Shown here one piece after another: positions 12,074 to 24,430 of a stretch of DNA of 64,000 nt (the first letter of the stretch is position 1; each line of letters begins with the position of its first letter). The stretch spans positions 30,820,628-30,884,627 of the forward strand of contig NC_061862.1 in assembly GCF_907164915.1 (NCBI RefSeq), given 5' to 3'. The DNA comes from Impatiens glandulifera. Lineage: Eukaryota > Streptophyta > Magnoliopsida > Ericales > Balsaminaceae. Made by a program: the position numbers and the translations under genes. The notes under the pieces were generated by a model. The model had not been told where the DNA came from. It saw nothing but the letters and a program-made list of their open reading frames with translations, and searched no databases.

Positions 12074-12210
12074 AATCAAAGTCAATAAAAAAGAGTAATT
12101 TATTATTATTATATATCTTTTCACCTTTTTATACTCTCTCTTTGACTCAATCTTTCAATTGTCAATTCATTTTCGAGTCCTCTCACCCTCTTCCTATCAT
12201 CATTCATTTC

Positions 12211-12544
12211 GGCCATGTTTGATTCATCTTAATTATAATTGGTACTTTTAGATAATTAATTAAGACTAATTTGATTTCCAAAACTATAATTAGAAATTAA
12301 AATAATTAGATATGAATGAAATAGATAAGAGATAATGAATAAAAAATATTTATAAGTGATAAGAGAGAAAAATGTTGAGATTATAAGCTTAAACGTTGAG
12401 AAGGAAGGTAAAGAGAAAATTTAGTTTAAACGCAAAATGTGTTTGATTATAATTTTATGTGTGTGCTTATTACGCAAAATTATTATAGCAGCTTATTACG
12501 CAAATGTTAAAACGCAACGTTTAAACGCTGAATCAAACGAGGCC
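12211..12544. mobile_element. MITE with GGCC..GTTTGATTCA terminal inverted repeats
   Basis: The left end GGCCATGTTTGATTCA (12211) and the right end, read in reverse complement, GGCCTCGTTTGATTCA (12544 backwards) match at 14 of 16 positions. The 334-bp AT-rich interior has no coding capacity. The TIR style suggests a PIF/Harbinger- or hAT-derived MITE. No flanking duplication was convincing. A similar right end occurs near 25915-25935. Confidence 0.55.
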
Positions 12545-13052
12545 AATATTAATTATTAAATAATATTATAAATATAAAAAATAAATAAGTTGGACGTATT
12601 AGTTGAATCAAACATATCCTAGTTTAATGATTAAATAAGCTGAAATCATATAAACGTATCTAACGTATCTGCGAATAAACTAAATAAGTTTGTGTCAATA
12701 AACTGAGAATAAGCCATGACTAAAATTAAGGCAAATTATTATTATTATTTTAAATATAATGACTAAATAAATAAGAAAATTTTGAAAAATAAATAAATTA
12801 AAACATTAAAATTAAAAATATATTTAAATAACATGATTTACTCTTAAAATTATTGAAACATCTTTTTTTAATTATTAAAACATGTGTTTTAGAATTATTT
12901 ATTATATGGCAAAATCAAAATTTTAGGCAATATCATAATTGACTAAAAGTTAAAACAAATTAAAAAATATGCCCCCAAAATTATATGTCATATCTCCCTA
13001 AGATAAGTAAGTTTAAAATATGGAAAAGAGGTCTATATTTCTTTTATTGTCA

Positions 13053-13087
<35 letters not shown>

Positions 13088-13139
13088 CAACTTATTTAAA
13101 ATTAATATGATCCTAATTAAATATGAAAATTTATAGCGA
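12545..13139. other. AT-rich filler with (TA)n at about 13056-13082
   Basis: No coding or RNA features seen; contains one dinucleotide microsatellite. Confidence 0.4.
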
Positions 13140-14060
13140 GCCATCTAGGTTCACGGTGCAGACAGTCTCGATTAATTTTTGGAATAATGCTAGGTGCGGG
13201 ATTAAAATTCATGCATTGGCATTTTTTTAGTTTCCCTCCATTGTCATTTTTGGAATGTCACTATTAAGGAAATGTTTGATCCTTTTACTAGCGGTTTTGT
13301 TAGTCACATCAGATATAGAAGGAGGTTGAACACCATGTAGAACTCTTGTCATGCTAAGGTTTTGATCAAGGTGGGCATAAAGAGGTAAAACTGACCATAC
13401 ATGATGGTATGCGGTGACAAGCTATTGATTGTTTAATGTGGTGCATTGTTATATAGCTTGTATGTTGAGTTGTCCCCGTACGATTACTGTTGGGAGAAGT
13501 TGTGGGAGTCCAAGATTTCTTCTAATACCTCGTTATTTGGCTGAAGTGTTATTCATAGAGGGATTTTGACGAACGACATATGTATGGAAAAATATTGTAT
13601 TATGACTAGTCGTTGTCAGATATGTCTTATGTATGTTCAAACACTATCTCACCTTCTTATGCATTGTCGTGTGGTGGCGGGTATTTGTTGTCTTCTTTTT
13701 TGAGCATTATTAGAATTTAGTTGATCATGCTTAACTTTCTTAGTAGTTGTTAGGAGATTTAAGTCGAGGCAACATATATGGCAAATTTGAATCGTTGGGT
13801 TACTATCCCTATTATCTTTTGGTGGACTATTTGGTTAGAAAGGAATCATCGTACTTTCAATGGTTTTACTCGATCAGATGCGTATAATTTATAACACAAT
13901 TATTATGACACTATATAAAATTCCATGGAGAGTCCATGGAGTCCATTTGAGAGATTATCGTATAATTTATAACACAATTATTATGACACTATATAAAATT
14001 CCTTTGGAGAGTCCATGGAGTCCATTTGAGAGATTATCGCTATTTTTTTAAATCTTTTGT
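13140..14060 (+). pseudogene. LINE (L1-type) ORF2 3' end, copy 1
   Basis: Conceptual translation, with frame changes, shows the C-terminal part of a plant L1-type ORF2: a MFDPFTSGFVSHIRYRRRLN segment shared with 14816-16215, then zf-RVT-like SHLLMHCRVVAGICCL, and an IWWTIWLERNHRTFNGF-like tail. A T-rich 3' region follows to about 14200. ORF2 proteins carry endonuclease and reverse transcriptase; only the region after RT is left here, as expected for a 5'-truncated LINE insertion. Confidence 0.65.
13881..14038 (+). repeat. 78-80 bp tandem duplication within the LINE tail
   Basis: Two adjacent units starting CGTATAATTTATAACAC (13881 and 13959) and ending GAGATTAT are nearly identical. They differ by a small change near the TCCATGGAGAG / TCCTTTGGAGAG junction. 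The near identity inside an otherwise decayed LINE suggests a fairly recent local duplication. Confidence 0.75.
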
Positions 14061-14815
14061 ACACGCTAATTATTTTGATGTACTTGTTCTACTTTTTTGC
14101 TTTTTTTTTTTAATTTGTTGTAGTTTGTTTTTATTTTTTGTAATGTATGATTTATTTTCTTTTGCTTAAACAAATTTTATTTTTAATTTATCATGAATCT
14201 TTAAAAAAAATGAAAAGCTATAATTAAATAAAAAAAGGTACATTCTAATTTTAGTTGTATAATAAACAATAAATTGTATACAAAATAAAGAAGAAAAAAT
14301 GATATAAATTGTGCATGCTAACATTTTGATAATTCATTTTACAAAAAAATCAAATAACTTAATATTTTTTAATTAAAACAAATATTTTTAATAAATCCAA
14401 TAAATATCTTAAAAAAAAACAAGATCAATTAAGCATAGGATTAAATCGGTGTGGTGATGATCTGTAATTTTCAATGATTTAGGAACATGATTAGTCGGTA
14501 ATGATTTAATATTATAGCTGAGCTGAATTAAATGTTTGTAGGGCAATTTTTTTGTTTTATTTCTAAAATTAAATGAGCTTTGTAGACTAAAAGTGTGTGG
14601 GAGGGGGACAAAACTTCCCTCATGGATTCACATTTTAAAACAAAATTTGGACTATTATGTAGCAAATGTAACACACTAATCAAAATTTTATTTTAAGATA
14701 AAATTTAATAAAAATTTTAAATAACTCAACATCAAACAAATCAGGTCTAGATAAACAAAAATAAGAACAATGCTAGATATGATTAATAACTAAAGTCTTT
14801 AAAAGTTAGATATGA
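14061..14815. other. LINE 3' tail and AT-rich filler
   Basis: T-rich tail to about 14200, then AT-rich sequence without genes. Confidence 0.35.
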
Positions 14816-16215
14816 CAAATGTGTCTGGGTTTAAAATTGGTGGTCTTCCGTCAACATATCTTGGTATGTCATTAGATGTTAAATTGTGATTCAAAGTCTC
14901 TTGAGACCCAATTTTCACAAAAATGAAATGTAAATTGTCTAGATGGAAAAGTAAAAATAATCTCGGAAATGGATCGGCTAATCATCATTAAGAGTGTGTT
15001 GTCATCTATGCCCACATATATGATATCGTTATTCATTCTCCCCAATAGTGTGGCGGTGAAAAATGAAGAGAATAATGTATAAATTTCTATGAGAATCTTC
15101 TAACTCATCATTTTATCATTTTGTTAGTTGGGATAAAGTTAAATGTTTAAAGATCAATGAGGTTTAGATATTCGAGATCTTATTTATTTTAATAAAGTTC
15201 TTCTATCAAAATGATGTAGTAGATTTGGAATGGAGCCGAAAATTCTTTGGGCATCGATAATCAGATGTAAGTATGGTAATGATTGGTTTGGTTGGTTCAC
15301 TAAAATGTTTAATTATCTAGCGGGGTGTAGCATTTGAAGGGAATTTATCATATGTGGAAAAGTTTTTGTGAGCAGTCTAGATTCATTGTGGGGAATGGTT
15401 CTTCGATTAGATTTTAGGACGATATTTGGTGTAGTGTCAAAAGTCTTTATACAACGTATCCTGAACTTGTTTTCATTGCTATATGTAGAAATGTCATAAT
15501 TAAGGTCATGTTTGATCCTCGGTCTAGTGGTTTCTCTAGCCGAATTAGATATAGAAGAAGATTAAACGTTATGGAGACTTCTTCTCATAATAGAGTTTTA
15601 TTTTTGGTAGGACGCAAACAAGTGTCATCGTCTAAACAAGACATTATGCGTTGACAAGATATGGATAATTTTCATGTTGGACATTCCTACAAGTTGTTCG
15701 TTAAAATGATTCCATATAAATTTTATTGGGAAAAACTTTGGGAGTCAAAGATTTCATCTAAGATCTCGTTCATTGGATGAAGCGTTAATCATGGTGAATT
15801 TCTAACAAGTGATATGTGCATGAAAAAGGTTGTATTATGACTAGTCGTATATTTCAAGAAGATGTTGAATCGGCAACTCACTTACTTTTGCATTGTCGAA
15901 AGATGACTAGTATTTGGAGTCTTTTGTGTAGTATTATTAAGATTCATTGGGTGATGCCCAAGTTTTTAGGTAGTTGTTGGGAAGTTTAAATTGATGTAGA
16001 TATGACAGACCTACATATTTGAGTTACCACTTACCATCCCAGTTATTCTTTGGTGGACTATCTGGTTTGATCAGAGAAATCGTCAAACTTTCAATGTTCG
16101 TAGTCGTCCGATTCTTATCATTCATAATATTATTATTATGATGTTTTTTGAGATTCGTTCAGAAAAAGTAGTAGAGTCTATCGGGAAGTTAATCGTTCTT
16201 CTCGAGGATTTATGA
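14816..16215 (+). pseudogene. LINE (L1-type) reverse transcriptase C-terminus and zf-RVT, copy 2
   Basis: Frame-shifting conceptual translation gives GFKIGGLPSTYLGMSL, then KMKCKLSRWKSK, RLIIIKSVLSS, VSWDKVK, a GNGSSIRFWDDIWCSV segment, the RIRYRRRLN block shared with copy 1, WEKLWESKISSK, and a zf-RVT-like SATHLLLHCRKMTSIWSLL. This is the standard order of the C-terminal half of a plant L1-type ORF2, after the catalytic RT core. Many stops are present. A T-rich 3' end follows at 16220-16320. Confidence 0.72.
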
Positions 16216-18070
16216 TAACTTTTTAAATATTATATTTTTTTTATTTTGTATTTGTTGTTTTCATGTTATTCTTTTTATTTTGTATTTGTATTTGGTATTT
16301 TTTTTTTTTTCCATCTGTGCTCTTTGATTTTTTAAAATAATAAATGGTGATCAAGAAAACGAAGGCTCAACAGGACACGGGTGGAGGACCAAGAAGAAAC
16401 AAGCATCCAAGACCTCTCAATTAATAACGACCCAAATTAATTAATGACTTCAAATCCATAGAAAGTAAATGATATGACCAAGTAGTCGGAGTTTGTTTGA
16501 TATTAGACATTTTTTAGAGAGTTTTTCTTATTTGGGATTTTATAAAAAATAAAGGTAATATTTATAAATAAATAAAAAGTAACTTATGTAGAGTTTTAAT
16601 TGGTGTTATTGTAAATATTTTTATTTAAAATTTAAATTTAATAAAAAAAAAATAGTGGTATTAATATTTAGTTTATAAAATGAGTAATTTAATAGTTATA
16701 ACCACAATAATGTGATATATATAATATAGTATATAACCTTGTTTAACATTTTTAAAATGTATTTTTTTTTAAATAATTGATATGTTATATTTTAAAGAAT
16801 AATAATTTAATATTTTAATTATTAAATTGAATGATTTGTAATTAGATAATAAATAGTTTCAATAAAAGAAAGTAGTCAAATTAAGGAAGACCAACCTCAT
16901 TAGTAATAGTCTTAAGGGTAAGAAGACCTAATTGATGAGAAGAATCAATAACTAAGAGTTTGATGATACAGTTTTTTTTAGATAAAATTCAGTTTTTATC
17001 TCAAAACTCAAACATTTTATCGACCATCAAATCAAATAATTTTATTATTTAAATATCAAAATTACCCTCTAATTTTATCATCTCTCTCAAAATCATCATT
17101 CTCTCACTTACACCATATTCTCTAAAGTCTAAAGGTAAATTAGTCTTCAAATTTTAAAAACTAATTTTTTCCTAATTTTTACCGAACAATCTAAAACCCA
17201 GGTAGAACCCAAAAAACTATTTCCTCAAACAAGCCCAAGAGTCAATCTCATTTCCATGAAGTTATAATAAGGCAATTCAAAATGAACAAATTACTAAGAT
17301 TATGGATCGAGTCCCCCATTGAAGACGACTGGACATGAAGAAGAATTTATAAAACGGGTGGCCCGGCCTAATGTTCTTAACTTATAACTATTAAATTAAT
17401 TAAAGACATGTTGAAATTTATTTTATTTTAATGAAATCCAAAAGAAAAGGCATCATCAATATGAGATTGTTTTGTTTTTTTATTCAAAACTCATTTATAT
17501 CATCAAATATCTTATAATTAAACAATACCATTATAATAATTAAAAACTAAATAACATGTTTTTTTCATCAATCAAAACCCTAGCTACCCCCAAATAACCC
17601 ACATCAAACAAACAAGCCCTAAATTATTAATTAGAAGCAACAAGAAGAAGATGCAATGAGTTTAGGTAGCACTGAACTAGGCAGAGTGACAGACAGATGA
17701 TGCATGATAAGCAAAGACCGACAAGCATGGGGTTGTCTTGTCACGTCAATTGCATGCCCCCATTAAAAGTTGGTCGGCCCAGACCGGACCGGAAGGTTCA
17801 ATTTCAACCCAACTTATTCTATGTATTTAATTTCTATCTCACAATTAATATTGCATGCCCCATTAGTGTGAGTGTTTTATTACCACTTGCTTTAAGCTGA
17901 AATACAGACTGGAGTCCATTCATTGCTCTCTCATTTCTCCATTTATATATATATCATTCCAGAAAAGAAAGCAAAATCAAACAAACTCGGGCCCATCCTA
18001 TTTGTGAAGAATTTGCTTGTATAGCTGGGACCTTGAAAATTTTAGGCCAAAATTTTCTAGAAATGTGTTA
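16216..18070. other. AT-rich non-coding; GC-richer, promoter-like stretch at 17640-18010
   Basis: No gene recognised. 16490-17235 has GTTTGTTTGAT near its left and TCAAACAAGCCC near its right side and may be a MITE. 17640-18010 is less AT-rich, includes a TATA-like TTTATATATATA at about 17942 and pyrimidine-rich leader-like sequence, but no ORF follows. Confidence 0.3.
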
Positions 18071-18332
18071 GAGCTCATTTAATGTTGGGTTTTTTGAGAT
18101 TTTTTTGGAATTTTATCCCCTAAATATCATTCTAAATATTAAATAACTCATTTCATTAACTAAAAGTTTAAAATAAAAAAAAGAAATATTATTTTATCTT
18201 TATAAATTGTAAATTCAGAATGACATTATAGTAATTTAATATATTAAAAATTCAAATAACTTACTTTTTAATATAACAAGATCTTTTTGACAAAATTCAA
18301 AATCACTCCAATAACCCATATGAAATAAGCTA
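18071..18332. mobile_element. Tourist-like (PIF/Harbinger) MITE with TTA target duplication
   Basis: The left end GAGCTCATTTAATGTTGGG and the reverse complement of the right end (TAGCTTATTTCATATGGG) form imperfect terminal inverted repeats. TTA lies directly on both sides (18068-18070 and 18333-18335), the usual PIF/Harbinger target duplication. The element is 262 bp and has no coding capacity. Confidence 0.6.
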
Positions 18333-19186
18333 TTAGATAGAATCGAACTTTTAGTCTTATAAATATAAAATGAAAATACACTTAGAATCGAAACTGAAAC
18401 TTTTGGACTTTTATATATGTATTGGATCTCTAAAATCATCAGTATTAATAATTTACACTTAACCCACGTAACCGAATGATGTCTTCCGGCCCAAAATAAT
18501 GTATTGATCAAGAAAAGTACTCCAAAAGCCCATATTCTCTTTATTATATGAGTTAATTATAATTTCAATTTTTAGTTTAATTTTTTTGTTCTTTAATTTT
18601 TTGTTTAAGTTTATTTAATACTAATAATTTAATATATATACATATAATAATGTGTTTTTTCCCTTTAATTTTATTTTAAAAAAATATGTATCTCTTAGTT
18701 TTTTTGTAAAAGAATTGCAAGAAAATGTTAATTTTTAAAAAAATAATAGAGTAAAAAAAATTTTAGCTGTTGTATTTCTCTTTTAAAGAAAGATAAATGT
18801 TTGATTGAATGTTGTGGCATTGGATTTATGCCCAAAAGAATATCTTTAATTTATATATATTTCTAAAATAATTGTGGCATATTTTAGGTACTAATCCGAT
18901 ATGCACCGACTTCTTCCTCGTCTTAATTACCAAACAAAATTAATAATCTATTTATAATGAAATTAATTAATTATATTTTGCAAGGGAAGTAATTAATTAA
19001 GCCAGGCATATAAGGGTTGTTAGAATAAAAAGAATGAGATTGTATTGAATGATTATTCTCTACTTATATATATAATGTTTACTTATAGTAGGTTTAATAT
19101 ACAGATATTAAATTAGATTTATAAAAAAAATAATATAATAATATTATATTATATTGATGTTAATTATCACCATTTATAATATTTCG

Positions 19187-19226
<40 letters not shown>

Positions 19227-19541
19227 TCTAATAGGGTAATGTTCATAATGCATGTATCACACAAGTATAAAAGCATATAAGAAAACATAAAATAAACAAA
19301 TATTTTACATATATTATATATATATAATATTAATTAAGGTTCTTAATAATCAATTTGGTGAGTACGAGGACCAATATTCTCCCTATGTCATATAGAATTT
19401 AGTACTAATTAATTAACTATTATGGTGTTAGGTATGGCACATGCAGCCATGTGCATAGATAGGAGACAATGGGATTTGTTGGGCCGGTTATTTACCTAAT
19501 TAATTCAATAGTGTTTTCAATTTTAATATACATTAATCTTT

Positions 19542-19580
<39 letters not shown>

Positions 19581-19631
19581 TTTATTTTATTTTATTTTAT
19601 AAATTATCACTAATTAAGTATGTTTCAATGA
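18333..19631. other. AT-rich filler with (TA)n tracts
   Basis: Microsatellites at about 19190-19220 and 19549-19576. No supported gene. Confidence 0.4.
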
Positions 19632-19770
19632 AACCCTGTCAAGGTAGTTTAGTGGTAAGAGTCGACTTAAAAGACCAAAAAGGCATGAGTTCAATTTTAT
19701 CTTGAAGCGTTTTAAATTTAAGCGGAGGTCATGGTCGTGGGAAATCATGCTAGTTCTCCTTTAATTAAAA
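19632..19770 (+). mobile_element. tRNA-derived SINE, plus strand (copy 2)
   Basis: Contains an A box TAGTTTAGTGG (19645-19655) and a B-box-like GTTCAATTT (19689-19697), 44 nt apart as in tRNA genes, followed by a body shared with 3720-3850 and an A-rich end. Better preserved than copy 1 at its A box. Confidence 0.6.
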
Positions 19771-21794
19771 AAAAGAGGTCGAAATTTGGAATCCAATTAA
19801 AGTCAAAGAAGGTAAGTTAGCCAAAGAGCAGAGACAGATCTAAAATTTAAAATTGGGGTGGACTTGAAAAAAATTTGAAGTGTGCATAAAAAAGACATCG
19901 AGAAAATTTTGAATAAAGGTAAGTTTATATATTTTTTTAATAATTAGTTAAACAAACAGTGAATCATATTGAAAATTTTTAAGAAATTAATGGGTAATAT
20001 CACATTTTAACTTAATTTTTTTAAGGTTGAGCTTCAGCTCAATCGAGTCCCTACATAAATCAATCCTTGTAAAAGAGTAAACATTCTTCCGTTTTGTGAG
20101 AGTAGACGTGCGGATGAAGAATGAATTAGCTCACATAAAACCATAGCTCAGCATCTTTTTCTTATAGATATTCATAAAAAGGTGACGACTAAGATAAAGA
20201 GTTATATGCTACATAATTTATGAATAGAGTTCTTTTATCAAAGTAGTGTGGCGTCTTATGATAGAAATTTTAATTGTGGTATTTTAGGCCGTTATTAAGC
20301 TTTGTATGATGAGTTTATGGATCGAAACTTATAATGTTAATTTTGAAGTATTTTCTAATTAGAGGTAAATTATTATATTGTCTTTTAGAACTGCCTATAG
20401 TTTGGAAATCCTTATTATGTCGAGTAGAGTTAAAACAATTATGATTAGACGGTGTTTAATATGGTCTAATTGATGGTGTTTTCAAATCAAGGAGACTTGA
20501 TTCAAATGAGTTGATTATTGTATATAACTCATCATTTATTCCCAATTTTAATTATAAGAAAGTTCCAAAATAATTATTTTTTTTGTAGTACACTCGATCA
20601 AAGATTTTTTAATTACAAATGAATAAAAAAATTATGGTCAAGAAGACTGTTTGAAACATCTAGTATTCATCTTTTTTTAGTCTTCTACAAGTTTTGTGTT
20701 GAGATCCAGTCCATTGGAAGCTTCCATTACATCGAAATGTTGTTGTAGTCAATAGGATAAACCCTAGGGTGGATTAAAATAATTTAGTCGTCCATCTTTC
20801 TTTATTTTTAATGAACCTTAAACTCTTTTTGAGTTTAAATCTCACATTGAACTTATTTTTTTTAATTAAATGATCTAATTTTTAAACTCAAACTAAATAA
20901 ATATAACAAAATATTTTTCACAAGAATGATCTCATGATTTGTTTCAACAAATTTAATTGATAATATGTATATTTAGGATCGACTAATTTCAATTAAGTAA
21001 CCAATTATGCATTGAAGTTATTTAAAATTAATTAATCTTAAGCATTCATATTATCTATCAAATTCGTTTAAGCTAATGTGATCATACTTGTAAAATAATA
21101 ATTTCGTTTTTATTATTTTTCAAAAATTAACTCAATTTACGTTAAAAAAAAATGTTCAAGGAGTCCTGGAGTCGAACATTCCTTCAAAAATAAAGGAGTG
21201 GTCCGACTTAAAATTTCAGCCCGCCATAGGGTCGTTTATCCTATAGACTGCAGCGACGTTTCAATGATGATAGAAGGTTTTTAATGTACCAATATCAACA
21301 CAATATCGAGTGAGTTATGACCTTTGAAAGTTACAATGACGAATAGATTTCAGGTGAAGATTTTGATAGTTTTAGTCTTTGGAGGGCTCAATGTGAATAT
21401 GGACTTCAAAGGATTTGATCCTAAAGTGTGAGTAAATGATGTCACAAAATTTTGATAGGATCTTGTTGAGTTTTAAGAAATGTTTATTTAATAAACTTCA
21501 AAAGTTTTGAGGAAGAAATTGAGTTAAAATAATTATAATCTCATTTTTGGCTTTAACTTCTTAATTTCAGTTTTGGTTGCTATGATTCTAGATTCTAGGA
21601 CCTTTGCGTAATTCAGAAATTGACGACCGACCTAATGGTCTCCAAATAATTTAGGAATTATTTTTGAATTTTCTTATAATTTAAAGTTAACTCTAGCTTT
21701 TAGAATTTCGATATTAACCATCAACAAACAAACAAAAATGATTTAAAAACGTTTTGAGTAAAGAAAATGAGGTCTAAATTATCATTTTAGTGTG
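19771..21794. other. Unassigned non-coding sequence, moderately AT-rich
   Basis: No ORF above background. 19840-20800 and 21130-21440 are less AT-rich and may be old transposon sequence, but no diagnostic motif was found. Confidence 0.3.
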
Positions 21795-21802
21795 GATTTA
21801 TA

Positions 21803-22551
21803 TAGGGGTGTCAAAAATGAACTCGACCCGCCAACCCAATACGAGTCGACCCGAAGAATATTGGGTTAGGGTTGGGGGTTTTTGGGTTTGAATCATTTCG
21901 GGTCAGACCCAAAATATAACATGAAAAAGAAAATTGGGTTGGGTTGAGTTCGGGTCAACCCAGGTTGACCTGAATTAAAAAATCAGGTCACTCATCAACC
22001 CGAACCCAACCACCCAACCCGACCCACCTAATATATTAATAAAAAAAATAATTTGCCTACCTTACAAAAAAAACCCTAACCCTAACGAGCCTAACCCATA
22101 TCCTTAATTTCTATTCATTTTCTTCTTTCCGTCTTTCTCACTATTCATTTTCTTCCATCTTTCTCACTTCTCTTTAATATACATTCATTTTCTAATTTTC
22201 ATCTTTTTTAATCTCTTGAACTCCGCTAGTATCCAGCAATAAAATGAGTTCACAAATTAATCTTGATCTTGAGGAGCAATAAAATACTTTTGTAATGATT
22301 CAAGACTTTTTTTTATAATGATATCATAATTTCGTTGTGTAATATTTATTTTGTGAAAATTTTGATTTTCTAAACATAAATATTATGTTTATGCCAATTT
22401 TATTATTTTGTATTTAAATTAAAGTATTATTATTAAGTAAAAAACTTATTTTGGGTTAGTCGGGTTCAGGTTGGTTTAGGTTCGGGTTGAAAATTTTGTT
22501 ATAATGCACCTCTTTTAACCCGACTCAAACCCACCCGAATTGACACCCCTA
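21803..22551. mobile_element. hAT-type MITE, 749 bp, TAGGGGTGTCAA termini
   Basis: Ends TAGGGGTGTCAA and TTGACACCCCTA are perfect 12-bp inverted repeats. Flanks GATTTATA (21795-21802) and GATTTATT (22552-22559) match at 7 of 8 bases, the 8-bp target duplication of hAT elements. The subterminal zones are dense in CGGGTT / AACCC motifs, the kind of clustered short repeat that hAT transposases bind. A telomere-like ACCCTAACCCTAAC lies at about 22071-22084. No transposase ORF is present, so it would rely on a relative. Confidence 0.85.
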
Positions 22552-22689
22552 GATTTATTGATGTCTTTAAATTTATTCTTTCATTAAGAGCTGTTCTGAA
22601 AACTTAATTGACACTTTGTCTAAATTGTGGAGAGCAAATTGTGGAGAGTGTACATCTCATTTTATTAGATTGGGATTGAGATCTCTTAT

Positions 22690-23040
22690 CAAATATATAA
22701 TATTGAATGGGTGATACAAGATGTCAATTTGAAACCGTTCAAAGTTAACACCCGAATGGGTGATTTTTCCCCGCTTTCGTTAAAAAAAAATTATTTTCTC
22801 TTATTTAATAAATGTAAATACTTAAATTATAATCATCAATATTTTGATAATTTATAATTATATGAATTATTTTATTATTTATAGTTTAAATTTAAACTAT
22901 TTTTCGGGTTCGGTGCACCGTGGAAAAATCCCAATTCCCGGGCGGGAATAATTTATATTTAAAATTCAGCTCGGGATCGGAGCAGGAATTGTAATTGTAA
23001 TACAATTCTTCAAACGGTACCCATTACCATCCTTGTGATA
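22690..23040. repeat. Decayed hAT-MITE-like segment ending ACCCATTACCATCC
   Basis: GC-richer fragments (ACCCGAATGGGTG, TTCCCGGGCGGG) flank an AT-rich centre. The right tip ACCCATTACCATCC (about 23019) resembles the tip of the foldback at 5805-5968. A TGATA motif lies near both presumed ends, but a full 8-bp TSD could not be shown. Confidence 0.35.
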
Positions 23041-24430
23041 TAGGACAATGACATGAGTTTGGGAGGTAAATTGGTATTTTTTGCAACAAGATGTTTTTGA
23101 ACAACTATTTATTTATTATAGTGATTTTTATTTTTATCCACTAGTTGAGTCATTATTCAAGTAGTTGAAGAATAAATATAAAATGAAATCTCCACAGTTT
23201 TACAAGTTTGTTGTACTTAGGCATGACAACTTAATCTGTTCCGGTGTTATCTAATCAAAATCAAAATATTATTATTTTCTTCTAAAAACTACATCAAACA
23301 AGTTCATTTAACCAAAAATTTGTTTTTTTATGCATATAATGAAAAGTTTTGTGTACACACAACAACTAAAGTTAGACACCGAGTGAGGTAAAACTATTTA
23401 CAAAGTATAACTAGATGTGCTAAAAAAAATCAAAAGAAAAGCATTGACCTAGTTAAAAAGTATAAATAGACTAGACTCACTAAAAATTATTTTGAAAAAA
23501 TCATTTCGATCAAATCATATGAACCAATAAAACATCAAGGGCTTATTTGCTATTTGGTTATTGTTATAAAATTCAATTTTTATTTCAAAATTTAAATATC
23601 ATATTAACAATTTTATTAACAATTTTATTCATTTAAATACCAAAATTTTCCTATAATTTTATCCTCTCTTTCTTAATTTTTATTTAACAAAGATTTAGAA
23701 GAAAACTAAATAAAAACACATAAAACAAAGACATATTTTACTAGATGTCTTAGCTGTCTTAATCACTCAATGATGAATTTTAGTTTCAAAAATGTTAGTA
23801 AGGTCTCAATCACCCAATGGTGAATTTTAGTATAGAAAAGAATTATATCAAACATTTTTATAAAAACATTTAATTGAAGTAACATTTTATAGTTTTAAGA
23901 GATTATAGTAACTAATAAACATTATTTCAAAATATTATAGGCTTTATAGCACAATCAAAAGAAAAAAAAATCAAACACATAAACTAGTCTTACAAATATC
24001 ACTTTCTATTTAAGTCCCATTATCTTATCTTTGAGCAATTTAAAATTGATGTGATATTATTACATGGTTTAATATTTGCTGTCATCCACCATTAAATGTT
24101 ATATTAATAAGCACTACGCAAACAAAACCCACCATGAAATAATTATATCTTAAATTGTTTTTCAAATTATTTTAATAAAATAAAATACCTTAAATTATAA
24201 TAAATATAAATTAAAAAAAAAAGCATATGTCCAACACACTCCTATTTTTATATATAATATATTATAATTAATAATAATCATCGGTATTGAAAAAAAGGAT
24301 CAAACATTCTTTTTCATTGAAATTTTATTTTTATTTTTTATATATATACTGCTAAAATAAAAAAAATAAAAAAAAAAAGATGTTGCTTCTTGTGAATCAT
24401 CATCATCATCTCAAATCAAACCAATCTCAT
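23041..24430. other. Non-coding, AT-rich; 3' side of the CML gene
   Basis: No gene seen. The polyadenylation region of the minus-strand CML gene should lie just below 24431. Confidence 0.4.

Noticed and set aside
16490..17235. MITE with GTTTGTTTGAT / TCAAACAAGCCC ends
   Set aside because: Ends resemble MITE tips but the inverted match is short and no TSD was found; left as a possibility only.
19469..19705. 78-codon plus ORF
   Set aside because: Runs through a (TA)n tract and into a SINE; no conserved motif.
22069..22085. Interstitial telomere
   Set aside because: Only about two units of CCCTAA within a hAT MITE; too short for a telomeric relic.
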